Assembly: GCA_016788285.1 (NCBI GenBank)
Contig: JAEUSW010000127.1
Span: 1-33,331, forward strand
DNA: 33,331 bases
Reading direction: 5' to 3'
Source: Flavobacteriales bacterium
Lineage (GTDB): Bacteria; Bacteroidota; Bacteroidia; Flavobacteriales_F; PHOS-HE28
Shown here piece after piece: positions 7,645 through 16,278 of the stretch (positions within the stretch are counted from its first letter, which is position 1; each line of letters opens with the position of its first letter). The notes under the pieces are model-generated. The model ran no database searches. It saw nothing but the letters and a program-made list of their open reading frames with translations, and had not been told where the DNA came from. The position numbers were made by a program, and so were the translations under genes.

Positions 7645-7965
7645 TCAGGCGAGCTGCCCTTCCAACTTCTGCGCAAGCTGCGGCTTGGGCACCGCGCCCA
7701 CGCTGCGGTCCACCACCTGTCCGTTCTTGAAGAACAGGATCGTGGGGATGCTGCGGATCCCGTACTTCATGCTGATGCCGGGGTTGTGGTCCACGTTCAG
7801 CTTGCCCACCACGGCCTTGCCGTCGTACTCCTTGCCCAGCTCCTCCACCACGGGGCCCACCATGCGGCAGGGGCCGCACCATTCGGCCCAGAAGTCCACC
7901 ATCACCGGTTTGTCGCTCTTCAGGACGAGTTCCTCAAAGTTGTTGTCGGTCAGTTCGAGTGCCAT
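7645..7965 (-). CDS. trxA: Thioredoxin
   Basis: A 106-residue single-domain thioredoxin, the usual length for TrxA. The redox motif WCGPC is at residues 29-33 within VDFWAEWCGPC, and the cis-proline motif SIPT is near residue 73. It has no signal peptide, so it is cytosolic, where it reduces disulfides of proteins such as ribonucleotide reductase with electrons from thioredoxin reductase. It lies between dnaE upstream and the DUF58 gene. Its likely promoter box is about 127 bases upstream, which would give a leader of about 120 bases, long for this genome. Confidence 0.97.
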   Translation of the reverse strand: MALELTDNNFEELVLKSDKPVMVDFWAEWCGPCRMVGPVVEELGKEYDGKAVVGKLNVDHNPGISMKYGIRSIPTILFFKNGQVVDRSVGAVPKPQLAQKLEGQLA

Positions 7966-8091
7966 GGTCGTTGACTGTGGACGCCGTGCGTCCGGGTTTG
8001 GTTGCTGAGGGTTCTTCTTGTGACCGCAAGGTGCGACATCCAGAGTTCAGGTTCCCCGGCCCGGGAGCCCACCTTTTCACCAGCGGTCGTG

Positions 8092-8099
8092 CAAAGGTA
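8092..8099 (-). promoter_or_regulatory. -7 box TACCTTTG, probably for trxA
   Basis: On the minus strand TACCTTTG matches TAnnTTTG exactly. It lies in the 181-base gap between dnaE and trxA (7966-8146) and is the only good box there. No -33 TTG is seen at the usual spacing. Nothing else is recognisable in the gap. Confidence 0.5.
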
Positions 8100-8146
8100 A
8101 CCCCCCACCGCACGTTCCTTGCCATGGAAAATATCCTGACGATCCG

Positions 8147-11100
8147 TCAGTTCAGTGTGTACGCCACATCGCCCAGGCCCTCCAGCGCCCGGATCAGCTC
8201 CTCGCTCACGGCCACACTGAGGCCCTTGCTGGGCGCTTCGATGGCCAGGTTCTCCTGGTGGCTCACGATCTGGAAGTTCACCCGGCACTTGCCCGGGCTC
8301 CGCTTCAGGAGCGCGCCCAGCTCCCGCGCCAGACCATCGTTCACGCGTTCGGCTTCCAGCATCAGGTTCAACTTGGTGAAGTACTTCTCGCGCACGTCGC
8401 TCAACAGGTCGATCTGGCCGATCTTGAACTCCATCTGCCCCTCGTCTCGGCCCCAGGTGCGGGCGCTCGCGCGGCCCTTCACGAAGAGCAGCGCCCCGGT
8501 CTGCAGGTAGAGCTTGAACTTCAAGTAGTCCTCGCTGAAGAGCATGAAGTCGTGCGTGCCGGCGTGGTCCTCCAGGCTGAAACTGCCGAAGGGCTTGCCG
8601 CTCTTGGCGATCCGGTGCTCGGCCTTGGTGACGATCCCGGCGAAGGCCACTTCGCGCCCGGCCAGCTTGTCCAGCTCCTTCAGGTCGGGCAGGGTGGTGT
8701 TGCACAGGTGCTTGATCTCCAACCGGTGGTCGTCCAGCGGATGCCCGCTCAGGTAGAAGCCGATGACGTCCTTCTCGTAGTGCAGCTGCTCCAGCGCGCT
8801 CCAGCCCTCGATCTGCGGCAGTGGCGGCTCGGGGATGGCCGCACCGGTGTCGCTGGCCATGTCGAACATGCTCACCTGGCTGCTGTCCTCGCCGTCCTGG
8901 TGCTGCTGGCCATATCGCACCAATGTTTCCAAGTAGGTGGGCCGGCCCTCGCCCGCGCTGTGGAAGAAGTGGGCGCGCTGCACGTTCAGGCCGTCGAAGG
9001 CACCGGCGTAGGCCAGGCTTTCCAGGGCCTTGCGGTTGGCGGCGCGCAGGTTCACGCGGCGCACCAGATCGAACACGCTGGTGAAGGGGCCGTTGCCGGT
9101 GCGCTCGGCCACGATGGCCTCCACCGCGCCCTCGCCCACGCCCTTCACCGCGCCGAGACCGAAGCGGATCTGCCCGGCCTGGTTCACGCTGAAGCGGTAC
9201 TGGCTCTCGTTCACATCGGGACCGAGCACCGGGATGCCCATGCGCCGGCACTCCTCCATGAAGAAGGTGATCTTGTCGATGCTGCCCTGGTTGTGGGTGA
9301 GCACCGAGGCCATGTACTCCGCCGGGTAGTTCGCCTTCAGCCACGCCGTCTGGTACGCCACAAAGGCATAGCAGGTGGAGTGCGACTTGTTGAACGCGTA
9401 CTGCGCGAAGGCCTCCCAGTCCGTCCACACCTTCTCGCACACCTTGGCGTCGAGGCCGCGCTCGGCCGTGCCGGACATGAACTTGCCCTTCATCTTGTCC
9501 AGCGTGGCGCGGTCCTTCTTGCCCATCGCCTTGCGCAAGGTGTCGGCATCGCCCTTGGTGAAGCCGGCGAGCTTCTGGCTCAGCAGCATCACCTGCTCCT
9601 GGTACACGGTGATGCCGTAGGTCTCCTGCAGGTACTCCTCCATCTCGGGGAGGTCGTACACGATCTTCTCCAGCCCGTGCTTGCGCTTGATGAAGTTGGG
9701 GATGTACTCCAGCGGGCCCGGCCGGTACAGCGCGTTCATGGCGATGAGGTCGCCGAACTGGTCCGCCTTCAGGTCGCGCAGGTACTTCTGCATGCCCGCG
9801 CTCTCGAACTGGAAGGTGCCGTTCGTCTCGGCGCGCTGGTAGAGGGCGTAGGTCTTCGGGTCGTCCAGGGGGATGCCGTCGATGTCGATCCGGATGCCGT
9901 GGTTCTGGTCGATCATCCGCAGCGCATCGCGGATGATGGTGAGCGTCTTCAGCCCCAGGAAGTCCATCTTGATCACGCCGGCGTCCTCCACCACCTTGCC
10001 GTCGTACTGCGTGATGAGCAGGTTGGAGTCCTTGGTGGTGCACACGGGCAGGATCTCCTTGAGGTCCTTGGGGGCGATGATGATGCCGGCCGCGTGGATG
10101 CCCACCCCGCGCACCGAGCCTTCGAGCTTCTCGGCCTCGCGCAGCACCTGCGCGGCGAGGTCGTCCCCCTCGAGCACCTTCCGCAGTTCCATCACACCGG
10201 CGAGGTCGTCGCTGGTGAGGCCCTCCTTCTCCTTGAGGCTCTTGTCGCCGTCGATGGGCGCGCGGAGCACGCGGCCGAGCTCGATGCCGGGCTTCTCGGG
10301 CACCAGCTTGCTCAGGCGGTCGGCCTCCTGCAGCGGCAGGTCCATCACGCGCGCCACGTCGCGTATGCTGAGCTTCGCCGCCATGCTGCCGTAGGTGACG
10401 ATCTGCGCCACCTGGTTCTGCCCGTACTTCTCCACCACGTAGTCGATCACCTTCTGCCGGCCCTCGTCGTCGAAGTCGGTGTCGATATCGGGCATGCTCT
10501 TGCGGTCCGGGTTCAGGAAGCGCTCGAACAGCAGGTCGTACTTGACGGGGTCGATGTTGGTGATGCCGATGCAGTAGGCCACCGCGCTGCCGGCGGCCGA
10601 GCCGCGGCCCGGACCGATGAGCACGCCGATCTCGCGGCCCTTGTTGATGAAGTCCTGCACGATGAGGAAGTAGCCCGCGAAGCCCATCGTGCGGATGGTG
10701 AAGAGCTCGAAGTCGAGGCGCTCCTTGATCGCGGGGTCGAGGCTGTCGATGCCACCGTTGCCTTCGCCCAGCCAGCGCCGCACCGCGCCCTCGTAGGTGA
10801 TGTGGCGCAGGTACTCGTCCTGGTCGGCGAAGCCGGGCGGGATCTGGTAGTTGGGCAGCAGGATGTCCTGCTTCAGCTTCAGCACCTCCACCTTGTCAAC
10901 GATGCGTTGCGTGTTGTCCAGCGCCTCGGGCATGTCGCTGAACTTGGCGTGCATCTCCTGCGTGCTCTTGAAGAAGAACTCGTTGTTGTAGAAGGCGAAG
11001 CGCGTGCCCTTGGGCTTGCCCTCCTCGTCGTCGAACTCCTTCGCGCTGGGCGTGCTCTGCTTCTCGCCGGTGTTGATGCACAGCAGGATGTCGTGCGCGT

Positions 11101-11767
11101 TGGCGTCCTGCTGGTCCACGTAATGGCTGTCGTTGCTGGCGATGATGGGCACGTTGTACTTCACGGCCCACTGCGCCAGCACGGCGTTCACCTTGTCCTG
11201 CTCGGGGATGCCGTGGCGCTGCAGCTCGATGTAGTAGTCCTCGCCGAAGAGGTCGAGCCACCACTTGAACTCGGCCTCGCCGGCGGCCTCGCCCTTGCGC
11301 AGGATGGTGCGCGGCACGCTGGCCGCCAGGCAGCAGGTGGTGGCGATGAGGCCCTGGTGGTACTGGAGCACGAGCTCCTTGTCGATGCGCGGGTACTTGC
11401 TGTAGTAGCCCTCGATGTAGCCGAGGCTGCAGAGCTTGCTGAGGTTGCGGTAGCCCTCGGCGTTCTTGGCCAGCAGCAGCTGGTGGTAGCGGTTGTCGCG
11501 CTCCTCGCGGGTGAACTGCTTCTTGTGGCGGTCCTCCACGAGGTAGAACTCGCAGCCCACGATGGGCTTCACCTTCAGGCTGCCGTCCTCGTTCCTGTGC
11601 TTGCCGGCCTCGGCCACGAACTTGAACACGCCGAACATGTTCCCGTGGTCGGTGATGGCCACGGCCGGCTGGTCGTTCTTCAGCGCCTTCTTGTACAGGT
11701 TGGGGATGGAGGCGGCGCCGTCGAGGAGGCTGAACTGCGTGTGGACGTGGAGGTGGGAGAACTGCAT
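8147..11767 (-). CDS. dnaE: DNA polymerase III subunit alpha
   Basis: A 1206-residue replicative polymerase. The N-terminal PHP domain has HLHVHTQFS (5-13), TDHG (39-42) and SNDSHY (211-216). The C-family polymerase core carries GPGRGSAAGS (385-394) and the catalytic PDIDTDFDD (426-434). The C-terminal part contains helix-hairpin-helix-like and OB-fold regions (VAFAGIVTKAEHR and beyond). The metal-binding PHP residues look intact, so proofreading-type activity is possible (inference). It extends leading and lagging strands within the Pol III holoenzyme. The start at 11767 gives the standard MQFSHLHVHT N-terminus, and a -7 box lies 13 bases upstream. It appears to be transcribed alone. Confidence 0.98.
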   Translation of the reverse strand: MQFSHLHVHTQFSLLDGAASIPNLYKKALKNDQPAVAITDHGNMFGVFKFVAEAGKHRNEDGSLKVKPIVGCEFYLVEDRHKKQFTREERDNRYHQLLLAKNAEGYRNLSKLCSLGYIEGYYSKYPRIDKELVLQYHQGLIATTCCLAASVPRTILRKGEAAGEAEFKWWLDLFGEDYYIELQRHGIPEQDKVNAVLAQWAVKYNVPIIASNDSHYVDQQDANAHDILLCINTGEKQSTPSAKEFDDEEGKPKGTRFAFYNNEFFFKSTQEMHAKFSDMPEALDNTQRIVDKVEVLKLKQDILLPNYQIPPGFADQDEYLRHITYEGAVRRWLGEGNGGIDSLDPAIKERLDFELFTIRTMGFAGYFLIVQDFINKGREIGVLIGPGRGSAAGSAVAYCIGITNIDPVKYDLLFERFLNPDRKSMPDIDTDFDDEGRQKVIDYVVEKYGQNQVAQIVTYGSMAAKLSIRDVARVMDLPLQEADRLSKLVPEKPGIELGRVLRAPIDGDKSLKEKEGLTSDDLAGVMELRKVLEGDDLAAQVLREAEKLEGSVRGVGIHAAGIIIAPKDLKEILPVCTTKDSNLLITQYDGKVVEDAGVIKMDFLGLKTLTIIRDALRMIDQNHGIRIDIDGIPLDDPKTYALYQRAETNGTFQFESAGMQKYLRDLKADQFGDLIAMNALYRPGPLEYIPNFIKRKHGLEKIVYDLPEMEEYLQETYGITVYQEQVMLLSQKLAGFTKGDADTLRKAMGKKDRATLDKMKGKFMSGTAERGLDAKVCEKVWTDWEAFAQYAFNKSHSTCYAFVAYQTAWLKANYPAEYMASVLTHNQGSIDKITFFMEECRRMGIPVLGPDVNESQYRFSVNQAGQIRFGLGAVKGVGEGAVEAIVAERTGNGPFTSVFDLVRRVNLRAANRKALESLAYAGAFDGLNVQRAHFFHSAGEGRPTYLETLVRYGQQHQDGEDSSQVSMFDMASDTGAAIPEPPLPQIEGWSALEQLHYEKDVIGFYLSGHPLDDHRLEIKHLCNTTLPDLKELDKLAGREVAFAGIVTKAEHRIAKSGKPFGSFSLEDHAGTHDFMLFSEDYLKFKLYLQTGALLFVKGRASARTWGRDEGQMEFKIGQIDLLSDVREKYFTKLNLMLEAERVNDGLARELGALLKRSPGKCRVNFQIVSHQENLAIEAPSKGLSVAVSEELIRALEGLGDVAYTLN

Positions 11768-11780
11768 GGCGGGCGGGCGA

Positions 11781-11788
11781 CGAAGGTA
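11781..11788 (-). promoter_or_regulatory. -7 box TACCTTCG of dnaE
   Basis: TACCTTCG on the minus strand fits TAnnTTTG with one mismatch and lies 13 bases before the dnaE ATG, predicting a leader of under 10 bases. No convincing -33 element is seen. Confidence 0.55.
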
Positions 11789-11861
11789 CCGGGCGGGGGG
11801 GCGGTGGAAGGCCGTCAGTTTTCCACGATCCCACGATCCCGCCGCGGGCGCGTGACGCCGT

Positions 11862-12335
11862 TCATCCGATGGTCACCACCGCCTCGCAGCGCACCGGGAA
11901 GTTGACGCTGCGGGCGATGAAGCAGTACTTGTGCACCTCGCCGTGGAAGTGACGCGCCTTCTCCAGCATGCCCGCCTCGGCCACCACCACCTCCGGGCGC
12001 AGCACCACCTCGGTGAAGTGCCCGCCGCCGTCCTTGGTGAGCAGCAGGGTGCCCTCGGCCCGGTCGCGGTAGGCGGTGACGTTGATGCGGGCCCTGGCGC
12101 ACAAGGCGAGGTAGGTGAGCAGGTGGCAGCCGCTCAGCGCTGCAAGCAGCAGGTCCTCGGGGTTGTGCAGCGCGGCATCACCGCGGAATATCGGGTCGGC
12201 GGTGCCCCGCAGGTCGGGCTTGCCCGCGATGCGCACCACATGCTCGCGCGAGTAGCCCTCGTAGGTGCGGGTGCCCTGGCCGGTGTTGCCGAGCCATTCC
12301 AGGTCCAGCGCGTAGTGGTGCTCACCGTTGTTCAT
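11862..12335 (-). CDS. OsmC/Ohr family protein
   Basis: A 157-residue OsmC-fold protein. The first half ends in PEDLLLAALSGCHLLTYLALCARARI, which carries the first conserved cysteine after an LSGC turn. The second conserved cysteine is in EVHKYCFIARSVNFPV near residue 140. Family members use these two cysteines to reduce organic hydroperoxides with thiol partners. The sequence resembles the general OsmC peroxiredoxin group more than Ohr. I chose the start at 12335 (MNNGEHHY), which overlaps the upstream stop as ATGA, so it is probably translationally coupled to the metalloprotease gene. A longer frame to 12362 exists but adds an unlikely N-terminus. Confidence 0.88.
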   Translation of the reverse strand: MNNGEHHYALDLEWLGNTGQGTRTYEGYSREHVVRIAGKPDLRGTADPIFRGDAALHNPEDLLLAALSGCHLLTYLALCARARINVTAYRDRAEGTLLLTKDGGGHFTEVVLRPEVVVAEAGMLEKARHFHGEVHKYCFIARSVNFPVRCEAVVTIG

Positions 12336-13477
12336 GGTCGTGCACGGATGAACCGGAGCCACGCGCCTTCCCCCTCGGCGTTCACGGTGTACACGCCGGG
12401 AGCAAGCTCACCGACGGACAACGGGTCGCCGTAAGGCGCGCGGCCCACCGTGCGACCGGTGCCGTCCACGATGCGGAGCGGATCGCCCGGCACGAGCCCG
12501 GGCAGATGCACATGCAGCATGTCCACCGCAGGGTTCGGCCATGCCAGGGCCATACCGGCCTCCGGTCGTTCCTGCACGCTCACGTCGGGCGCCAGCACCC
12601 AGCCGATGTCCTGCATCAGCGCCAGGCACAGCGGCCCGGGCCAGTGGTTGGCATCGCCGGCGGAACTGAACGGCGTCATCAACTCATCGGGGTCGCCCGG
12701 CGGGAAGGTGGACTCGTTGAAGTGCACGCAGCTGCTGCCCAGCGCGAAGGTGGACGGCGCGTACATCCGCGCTCCGGTCCCCCCGTTGGCGGTCATCACC
12801 AGCGGACCGTTGAAGCGGAGCTGGTCGCCGGTCATCGCATCGCCCAGCTGTGTGCCGGGGTTTGGCATCTGCACCAGCGGACCGTCCTGCTGGTCGCTGA
12901 GGTACACATCGAACACGCCGGGCAGGGTGTCCAGCTGCGGCCAGGGGAAGCTCGTGGTCAGCGGGGCGAAGTCGGCCATCTGCAGCAGGCCGAGGGAGCC
13001 CTGCCCGGCCACCTTCTTGGACAGCCCCACGAAACCGAGACCATGCCCCATCTCGTGCAGCGCCACGGTCACCAGGTCGTGCTGACCGGCGGCCGGCTGC
13101 CCATCCGTGCCCAGGTACCAGTTGGTGCCGCTGTTGAGGTAGATGTCCATGTCGCTCTCGCCGGGGTTCAGCTCCGTGCCGGCGATGCTGTTGGCCAGCG
13201 CGCTGGCGTACCAGGTCTGCGGCAGCGGGGCCCCGGCGAAGTCGCGGCGGCCGTTGGGGAAGGTGATGCCCAGCGTGGCGCCGCCCAGCGGGAACCACAG
13301 CACGCGCACCTTGATGTCCACCGCCGACTCCAGGATGCCGCCCCAGATGCCGGCGGCGTGGTCGATGGCGGTCTGCGCGGCGGGCGGTGTGCCCACGTGT
13401 GTCACGACCAGGTCGGCGGCCCGGATGCTGCACGGTGCGGCCAGCAGCAGTGCGGGAAGGAGGGAGCGGAGGCGCAT
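12332..13477 (-). CDS. Secreted zinc metalloprotease-like protein with T9SS sorting domain
   Basis: A 381-residue protein with a signal peptide at residues 1-20. The zinc motif HEMGHGLGF lies near residue 141, in the metzincin-like context VTVALHEMGHGLGF. The third metzincin ligand expected as HExxHxxGxxH is a glycine here (HEMGHGLGFVG), so the third zinc ligand must differ or the protein may be weakly active. The last 80 residues look like a type A T9SS sorting domain: AWPNPAVDMLHVHLPG, then DGTGRTV, then LAPGVYTV and a final strand. That implies export through the outer membrane and surface attachment or release. It has its own -7 box and is followed by the coupled OsmC gene. The substrate is unknown. 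Confidence 0.85.
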   Translation of the reverse strand: MRLRSLLPALLLAAPCSIRAADLVVTHVGTPPAAQTAIDHAAGIWGGILESAVDIKVRVLWFPLGGATLGITFPNGRRDFAGAPLPQTWYASALANSIAGTELNPGESDMDIYLNSGTNWYLGTDGQPAAGQHDLVTVALHEMGHGLGFVGLSKKVAGQGSLGLLQMADFAPLTTSFPWPQLDTLPGVFDVYLSDQQDGPLVQMPNPGTQLGDAMTGDQLRFNGPLVMTANGGTGARMYAPSTFALGSSCVHFNESTFPPGDPDELMTPFSSAGDANHWPGPLCLALMQDIGWVLAPDVSVQERPEAGMALAWPNPAVDMLHVHLPGLVPGDPLRIVDGTGRTVGRAPYGDPLSVGELAPGVYTVNAEGEGAWLRFIRARP

Positions 13478-13491
13478 GCCCCGAAGGTAAC

Positions 13492-13499
13492 GGACCTAC
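13492..13499 (-). promoter_or_regulatory. -7 box TACCTTCG of the metalloprotease-OsmC pair
   Basis: On the minus strand TACCTTCG lies 14 bases before the ATG at 13477. It overlaps the end of pfkA, whose stop codon is at 13496-13498. Confidence 0.5.
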
Positions 13500-14464
13500 A
13501 CGGCCAGGATGGGCAGGATCCGGAGCAGGTCGCCCTCCGCGGGCTTGCGGCCGGTGATGGCCTCGGCGAACGGCGTCAGCACCAGCCGGCCGCTCACTTC
13601 GCCCAGCACACCGCCCCAGCGCCCTTCGCGCAGGTGCTCCACCGCGCCCACGCCCAGGCGGCTGGCCAGCACCCGGTCCGCCACGGTGGGGCTGCCGCCG
13701 CGCTGCAGATGGCCCAGCACGCTCACCCGGATGTCGAACTGCGGGGCGCGCTCCTTCACCCGCTGCGCGATCGCGAAGGCCCCGCCCTGTTCGTCGCCCT
13801 CGGCCACCACCACGATGCTGCTGCCCTTGCCCGCCGCACCCTGGGTGAGCACGCGCACCACCTCGTCGATGTCCTGCCGCGCTTCCGGCACCATGGCGTA
13901 CTCCGCTCCGCCGGCGATCGCCGTGCGCAACGCGATGAACCCCGCGTCCCGCCCCATCACCTCCACGAAGAACAGGCGCTCATGCGAGGAGGCCGTGTCG
14001 CGCAGGCGGTCGATGGCCTCCATCGCCGTGTTGCACGCCGTGTCGAACCCGATCGTGCGGTCGGTGCCCGCCAGGTCGTTGTCGATGGTGCTCGCGATGC
14101 CGATCACCGCCATCCCGCTCTCGGCGTGCAGGGTCATGGCGCCGGTCTGCGATCCGTTTCCGCCGATCACCACCACCGCGTCGATGCCCGCCGCCCGCAG
14201 GTGGGCCACGGCCCGATCCCGACCTTCCCGCGTGCGGAAGGCCTCGCTCCGCGCGCTTCGCAGCAGGGTGCCGCCACGCTGGATGATGTTGCTCACGTCG
14301 CGCGGGCCCAGGGCACGGGTCCGCCCCTCCACCAGTCCGTCGAAGCCGTCGAGCACGCCGGTGACGGCCAGGCCGTAGTGGTGCGCCGCCCGCACCACCG
14401 CCCGGATGGCGGCGTTCATGCCGGGCGCGTCGCCGCCGGAGGTGAGAAGGGCCAGGTGCTTCAT
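13496..14464 (-). CDS. pfkA: 6-phosphofructokinase
   Basis: A 322-residue ATP-type phosphofructokinase, close to the bacterial PfkA length of 320. It has SGGDAPGMNAAIR (9-21), the catalytic TIDND (126-130), MGRDAGF and HLQRGGSPTVADRVLASRLG. It phosphorylates fructose 6-phosphate in glycolysis and is cytosolic. The Mg-ATP motif normally reads GGDGS but here reads GGNGS: residue 103 is Asn (AAC) instead of Asp. The residue number matches E. coli D103, which helps position Mg-ATP. The neighbouring glycine that marks ATP rather than PPi use is kept. It starts 9 bases after the M1 peptidase stop, so it may be cotranscribed; no good -7 box is seen directly before it. Confidence 0.93.
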   Translation of the reverse strand: MKHLALLTSGGDAPGMNAAIRAVVRAAHHYGLAVTGVLDGFDGLVEGRTRALGPRDVSNIIQRGGTLLRSARSEAFRTREGRDRAVAHLRAAGIDAVVVIGGNGSQTGAMTLHAESGMAVIGIASTIDNDLAGTDRTIGFDTACNTAMEAIDRLRDTASSHERLFFVEVMGRDAGFIALRTAIAGGAEYAMVPEARQDIDEVVRVLTQGAAGKGSSIVVVAEGDEQGGAFAIAQRVKERAPQFDIRVSVLGHLQRGGSPTVADRVLASRLGVGAVEHLREGRWGGVLGEVSGRLVLTPFAEAITGRKPAEGDLLRILPILAV

Positions 14465-14473
14465 GGTGGTTTG

Positions 14474-16219
14474 TTACCAGGAGGTGTTGACGAGGGTGGA
14501 ACGCCGGGCCCGGTCCAGCTCCTTTCGGGTCAGGTGCTTCGCACCGACGTACCAGTTCCGGTCCACCTCCAAGGCCGGTGTCCTCGACACGATCGCCTCG
14601 GCCATGGAGAGGTCGGTGCCCGGCACGAGCTCCACGCTGCGGCCATCGACCCGCACACGCACCGGCATGCGCAGACCGGGCACGCACTCGGCCCATCGCA
14701 CCCACAGCTTCCTCTTGTGCACGCCCCACTGCAGCTCCGGCACCTGCGTCGTCCGCAGGTACTGGTCGAAGAGGGCCCTGTTGAGCCGGGTCGGGGTGCG
14801 CTCATCGAAGTGGATGAGGAAGTCCTCGATCTCGGCACTGGTGACGATGCGGTGGCGGTAGCGCCGGTCCATCTCCAGCAGCATCGCGAAGAAGGTGCTG
14901 TCGCCCACGATGTGCCGCACCATGTGCAACAGCGCCGCACCCTTGTAGTACATGTCGCCGCTGCCCTCCTCGTTCACGCCGTACGGACCGATGATGGGCC
15001 GGTCGTTGGCGATGTTGCGCCGGCAGCCGGTCACGTAACGCTCGGCGGCCTCACGGCCCTGCTGGCATTCGGTGAAGATGGTCTCGCTGTAGTGCGTGAA
15101 GCCCTCGTGCACCCACATGTCCGCGATGTCGGCGGTGGTGATGCTGTTGCCGAACCACTCGTGCCCGCTCTCGTGGACGAGGATGAAGTCCCACTTTAGG
15201 CCCACGCCCGTGCCGCTGAGGTCACGGCCCAGGTAGCCGTTCTGGTAGCCGTTGCCGTAGGCCACCGCGCTCTGGTGCTCCATGCCCAGGTGGGGCGAGG
15301 CCACCAGCTTGTAGCCGTCGGCGCGGAAGGGGTAGGGGCCGAAGCGCTGCTCGAAGCAGGCCAGCATGGGCGCCACCTGCTTGAACTGCTCGCGCGCCCG
15401 GGCCTCGTCCGCGGCCAGCACCCAGTAGTCGCAGTCCAGCGGACCTTCCAGCCCCATGTACACCTCGCTGAAGTGGGCGTAGCGCCCGATGCTCGGCACC
15501 AGGTTGTAGGTGTTGATGGGGCTGGTGACCCGCCAGTGCCACGTGCTGGTGCCATCGCCGTGGGCCGTGGTGCCGCGCCACCGGCCGTTGCCCACGGCCT
15601 GCAGGCTGTCCGGCACGGTGATGTGCAGCGCCGCGCCGTCGTCCGGTTCGTCGCTCTGGTGGTCCTTGCAGGGATACCACACACTGGCGCCCAGGCCCTG
15701 GCAGGCCACGCTCACCCAGGGCGCGCCGCTCTCGTCCCGGCGCCAGATCCAGCCGCCGTCCCACGGCGGGTTCTTCGCGGCCCGCGGCACGCCGTGGTAG
15801 TGCACCCGCATCGTGGTGGCCTCCCCCGCGCGCAGGGTGTCCGGCAGGTCCACCCACAGCACGTCCCCATCGCGCATGAACGGCACGGTGCGGTCCACGA
15901 TGGCGATGGCGCCGTCGCGCACCGCCTGCACCTCCACGGTCACGCTGTCCGCCACCAGCGGCTGCTGCAGGTCGATCTGCATCCGCCGCCCCTCGGCCAC
16001 GGCGGTGAACGCGATGGCCGTGACGCCCGCGATGCTGCGCCGGTCGAGGTCGGGCTTCACGCTGACGTCATAGAACGTGACGTTCCACCACGCTCGCTCC
16101 GGACCGATGGAGCCGCGCAGCGTGTCGGCGCGGGTGAACTTGGCGGCCCCGCCGTCCAGCACTTGGGCGTGCGTGGGTGGTAGGGAAAGGAGGGTGAACA
16201 GGAGGATGGGGTTGCGCAT
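14474..16219 (-). CDS. M1 family metallopeptidase, exported
   Basis: A 581-residue gluzincin. The signal peptide is at residues 1-19 (MRNPILLFTLLSLPPTHAQ). An N-terminal beta-saddle domain contains the exopeptidase-like GMEHQSAVAYGN at 312-323. The zinc site is HESGH at 349-353, with the third ligand E372 in WVHEGFTHYSE exactly 18 residues after the second His. It lacks the large C-terminal helical domain of aminopeptidase N, a form common in Bacteroidota. It should trim N-terminal residues from peptides in the periplasm or outside the cell. I chose the start at 16219 because the signal peptide begins there and a -7 box (CATCTTCG, 16225-16232) ends 5 bases before it. An alternative ATG at 16279 overlaps the hexosaminidase stop as TGATG and would add 20 residues. 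Confidence 0.9.
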   Translation of the reverse strand: MRNPILLFTLLSLPPTHAQVLDGGAAKFTRADTLRGSIGPERAWWNVTFYDVSVKPDLDRRSIAGVTAIAFTAVAEGRRMQIDLQQPLVADSVTVEVQAVRDGAIAIVDRTVPFMRDGDVLWVDLPDTLRAGEATTMRVHYHGVPRAAKNPPWDGGWIWRRDESGAPWVSVACQGLGASVWYPCKDHQSDEPDDGAALHITVPDSLQAVGNGRWRGTTAHGDGTSTWHWRVTSPINTYNLVPSIGRYAHFSEVYMGLEGPLDCDYWVLAADEARAREQFKQVAPMLACFEQRFGPYPFRADGYKLVASPHLGMEHQSAVAYGNGYQNGYLGRDLSGTGVGLKWDFILVHESGHEWFGNSITTADIADMWVHEGFTHYSETIFTECQQGREAAERYVTGCRRNIANDRPIIGPYGVNEEGSGDMYYKGAALLHMVRHIVGDSTFFAMLLEMDRRYRHRIVTSAEIEDFLIHFDERTPTRLNRALFDQYLRTTQVPELQWGVHKRKLWVRWAECVPGLRMPVRVRVDGRSVELVPGTDLSMAEAIVSRTPALEVDRNWYVGAKHLTRKELDRARRSTLVNTSW

Positions 16220-16224
16220 CACCC

Positions 16225-16232
16225 CGAAGATG
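16225..16232 (-). promoter_or_regulatory. -7 box CATCTTCG of the M1 peptidase gene
   Basis: On the minus strand CATCTTCG lies in the 59-base gap after the hexosaminidase stop, 5 bases before the ATG at 16219. It is a weaker match to TAnnTTTG (C for the first T, C for the third T), but its position repeats the short spacing seen at several other genes here. Confidence 0.4.
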
Positions 16233-16278
16233 GCCCGGCGTTGGTCGCGGCCGACCGTTCGTGGTGCGACACGTTCCA

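Noticed and set aside
11823..11838. Direct repeat CCACGATC x2 after the OsmC gene
   Set aside because: Only two short copies, no hairpin or known site; likely chance.
8258..11905. Very long open frame on the plus strand opposite dnaE
   Set aside because: DnaE motifs on the minus strand are unmistakable; the plus frame is low-complexity V, L, A, H-rich shadow.
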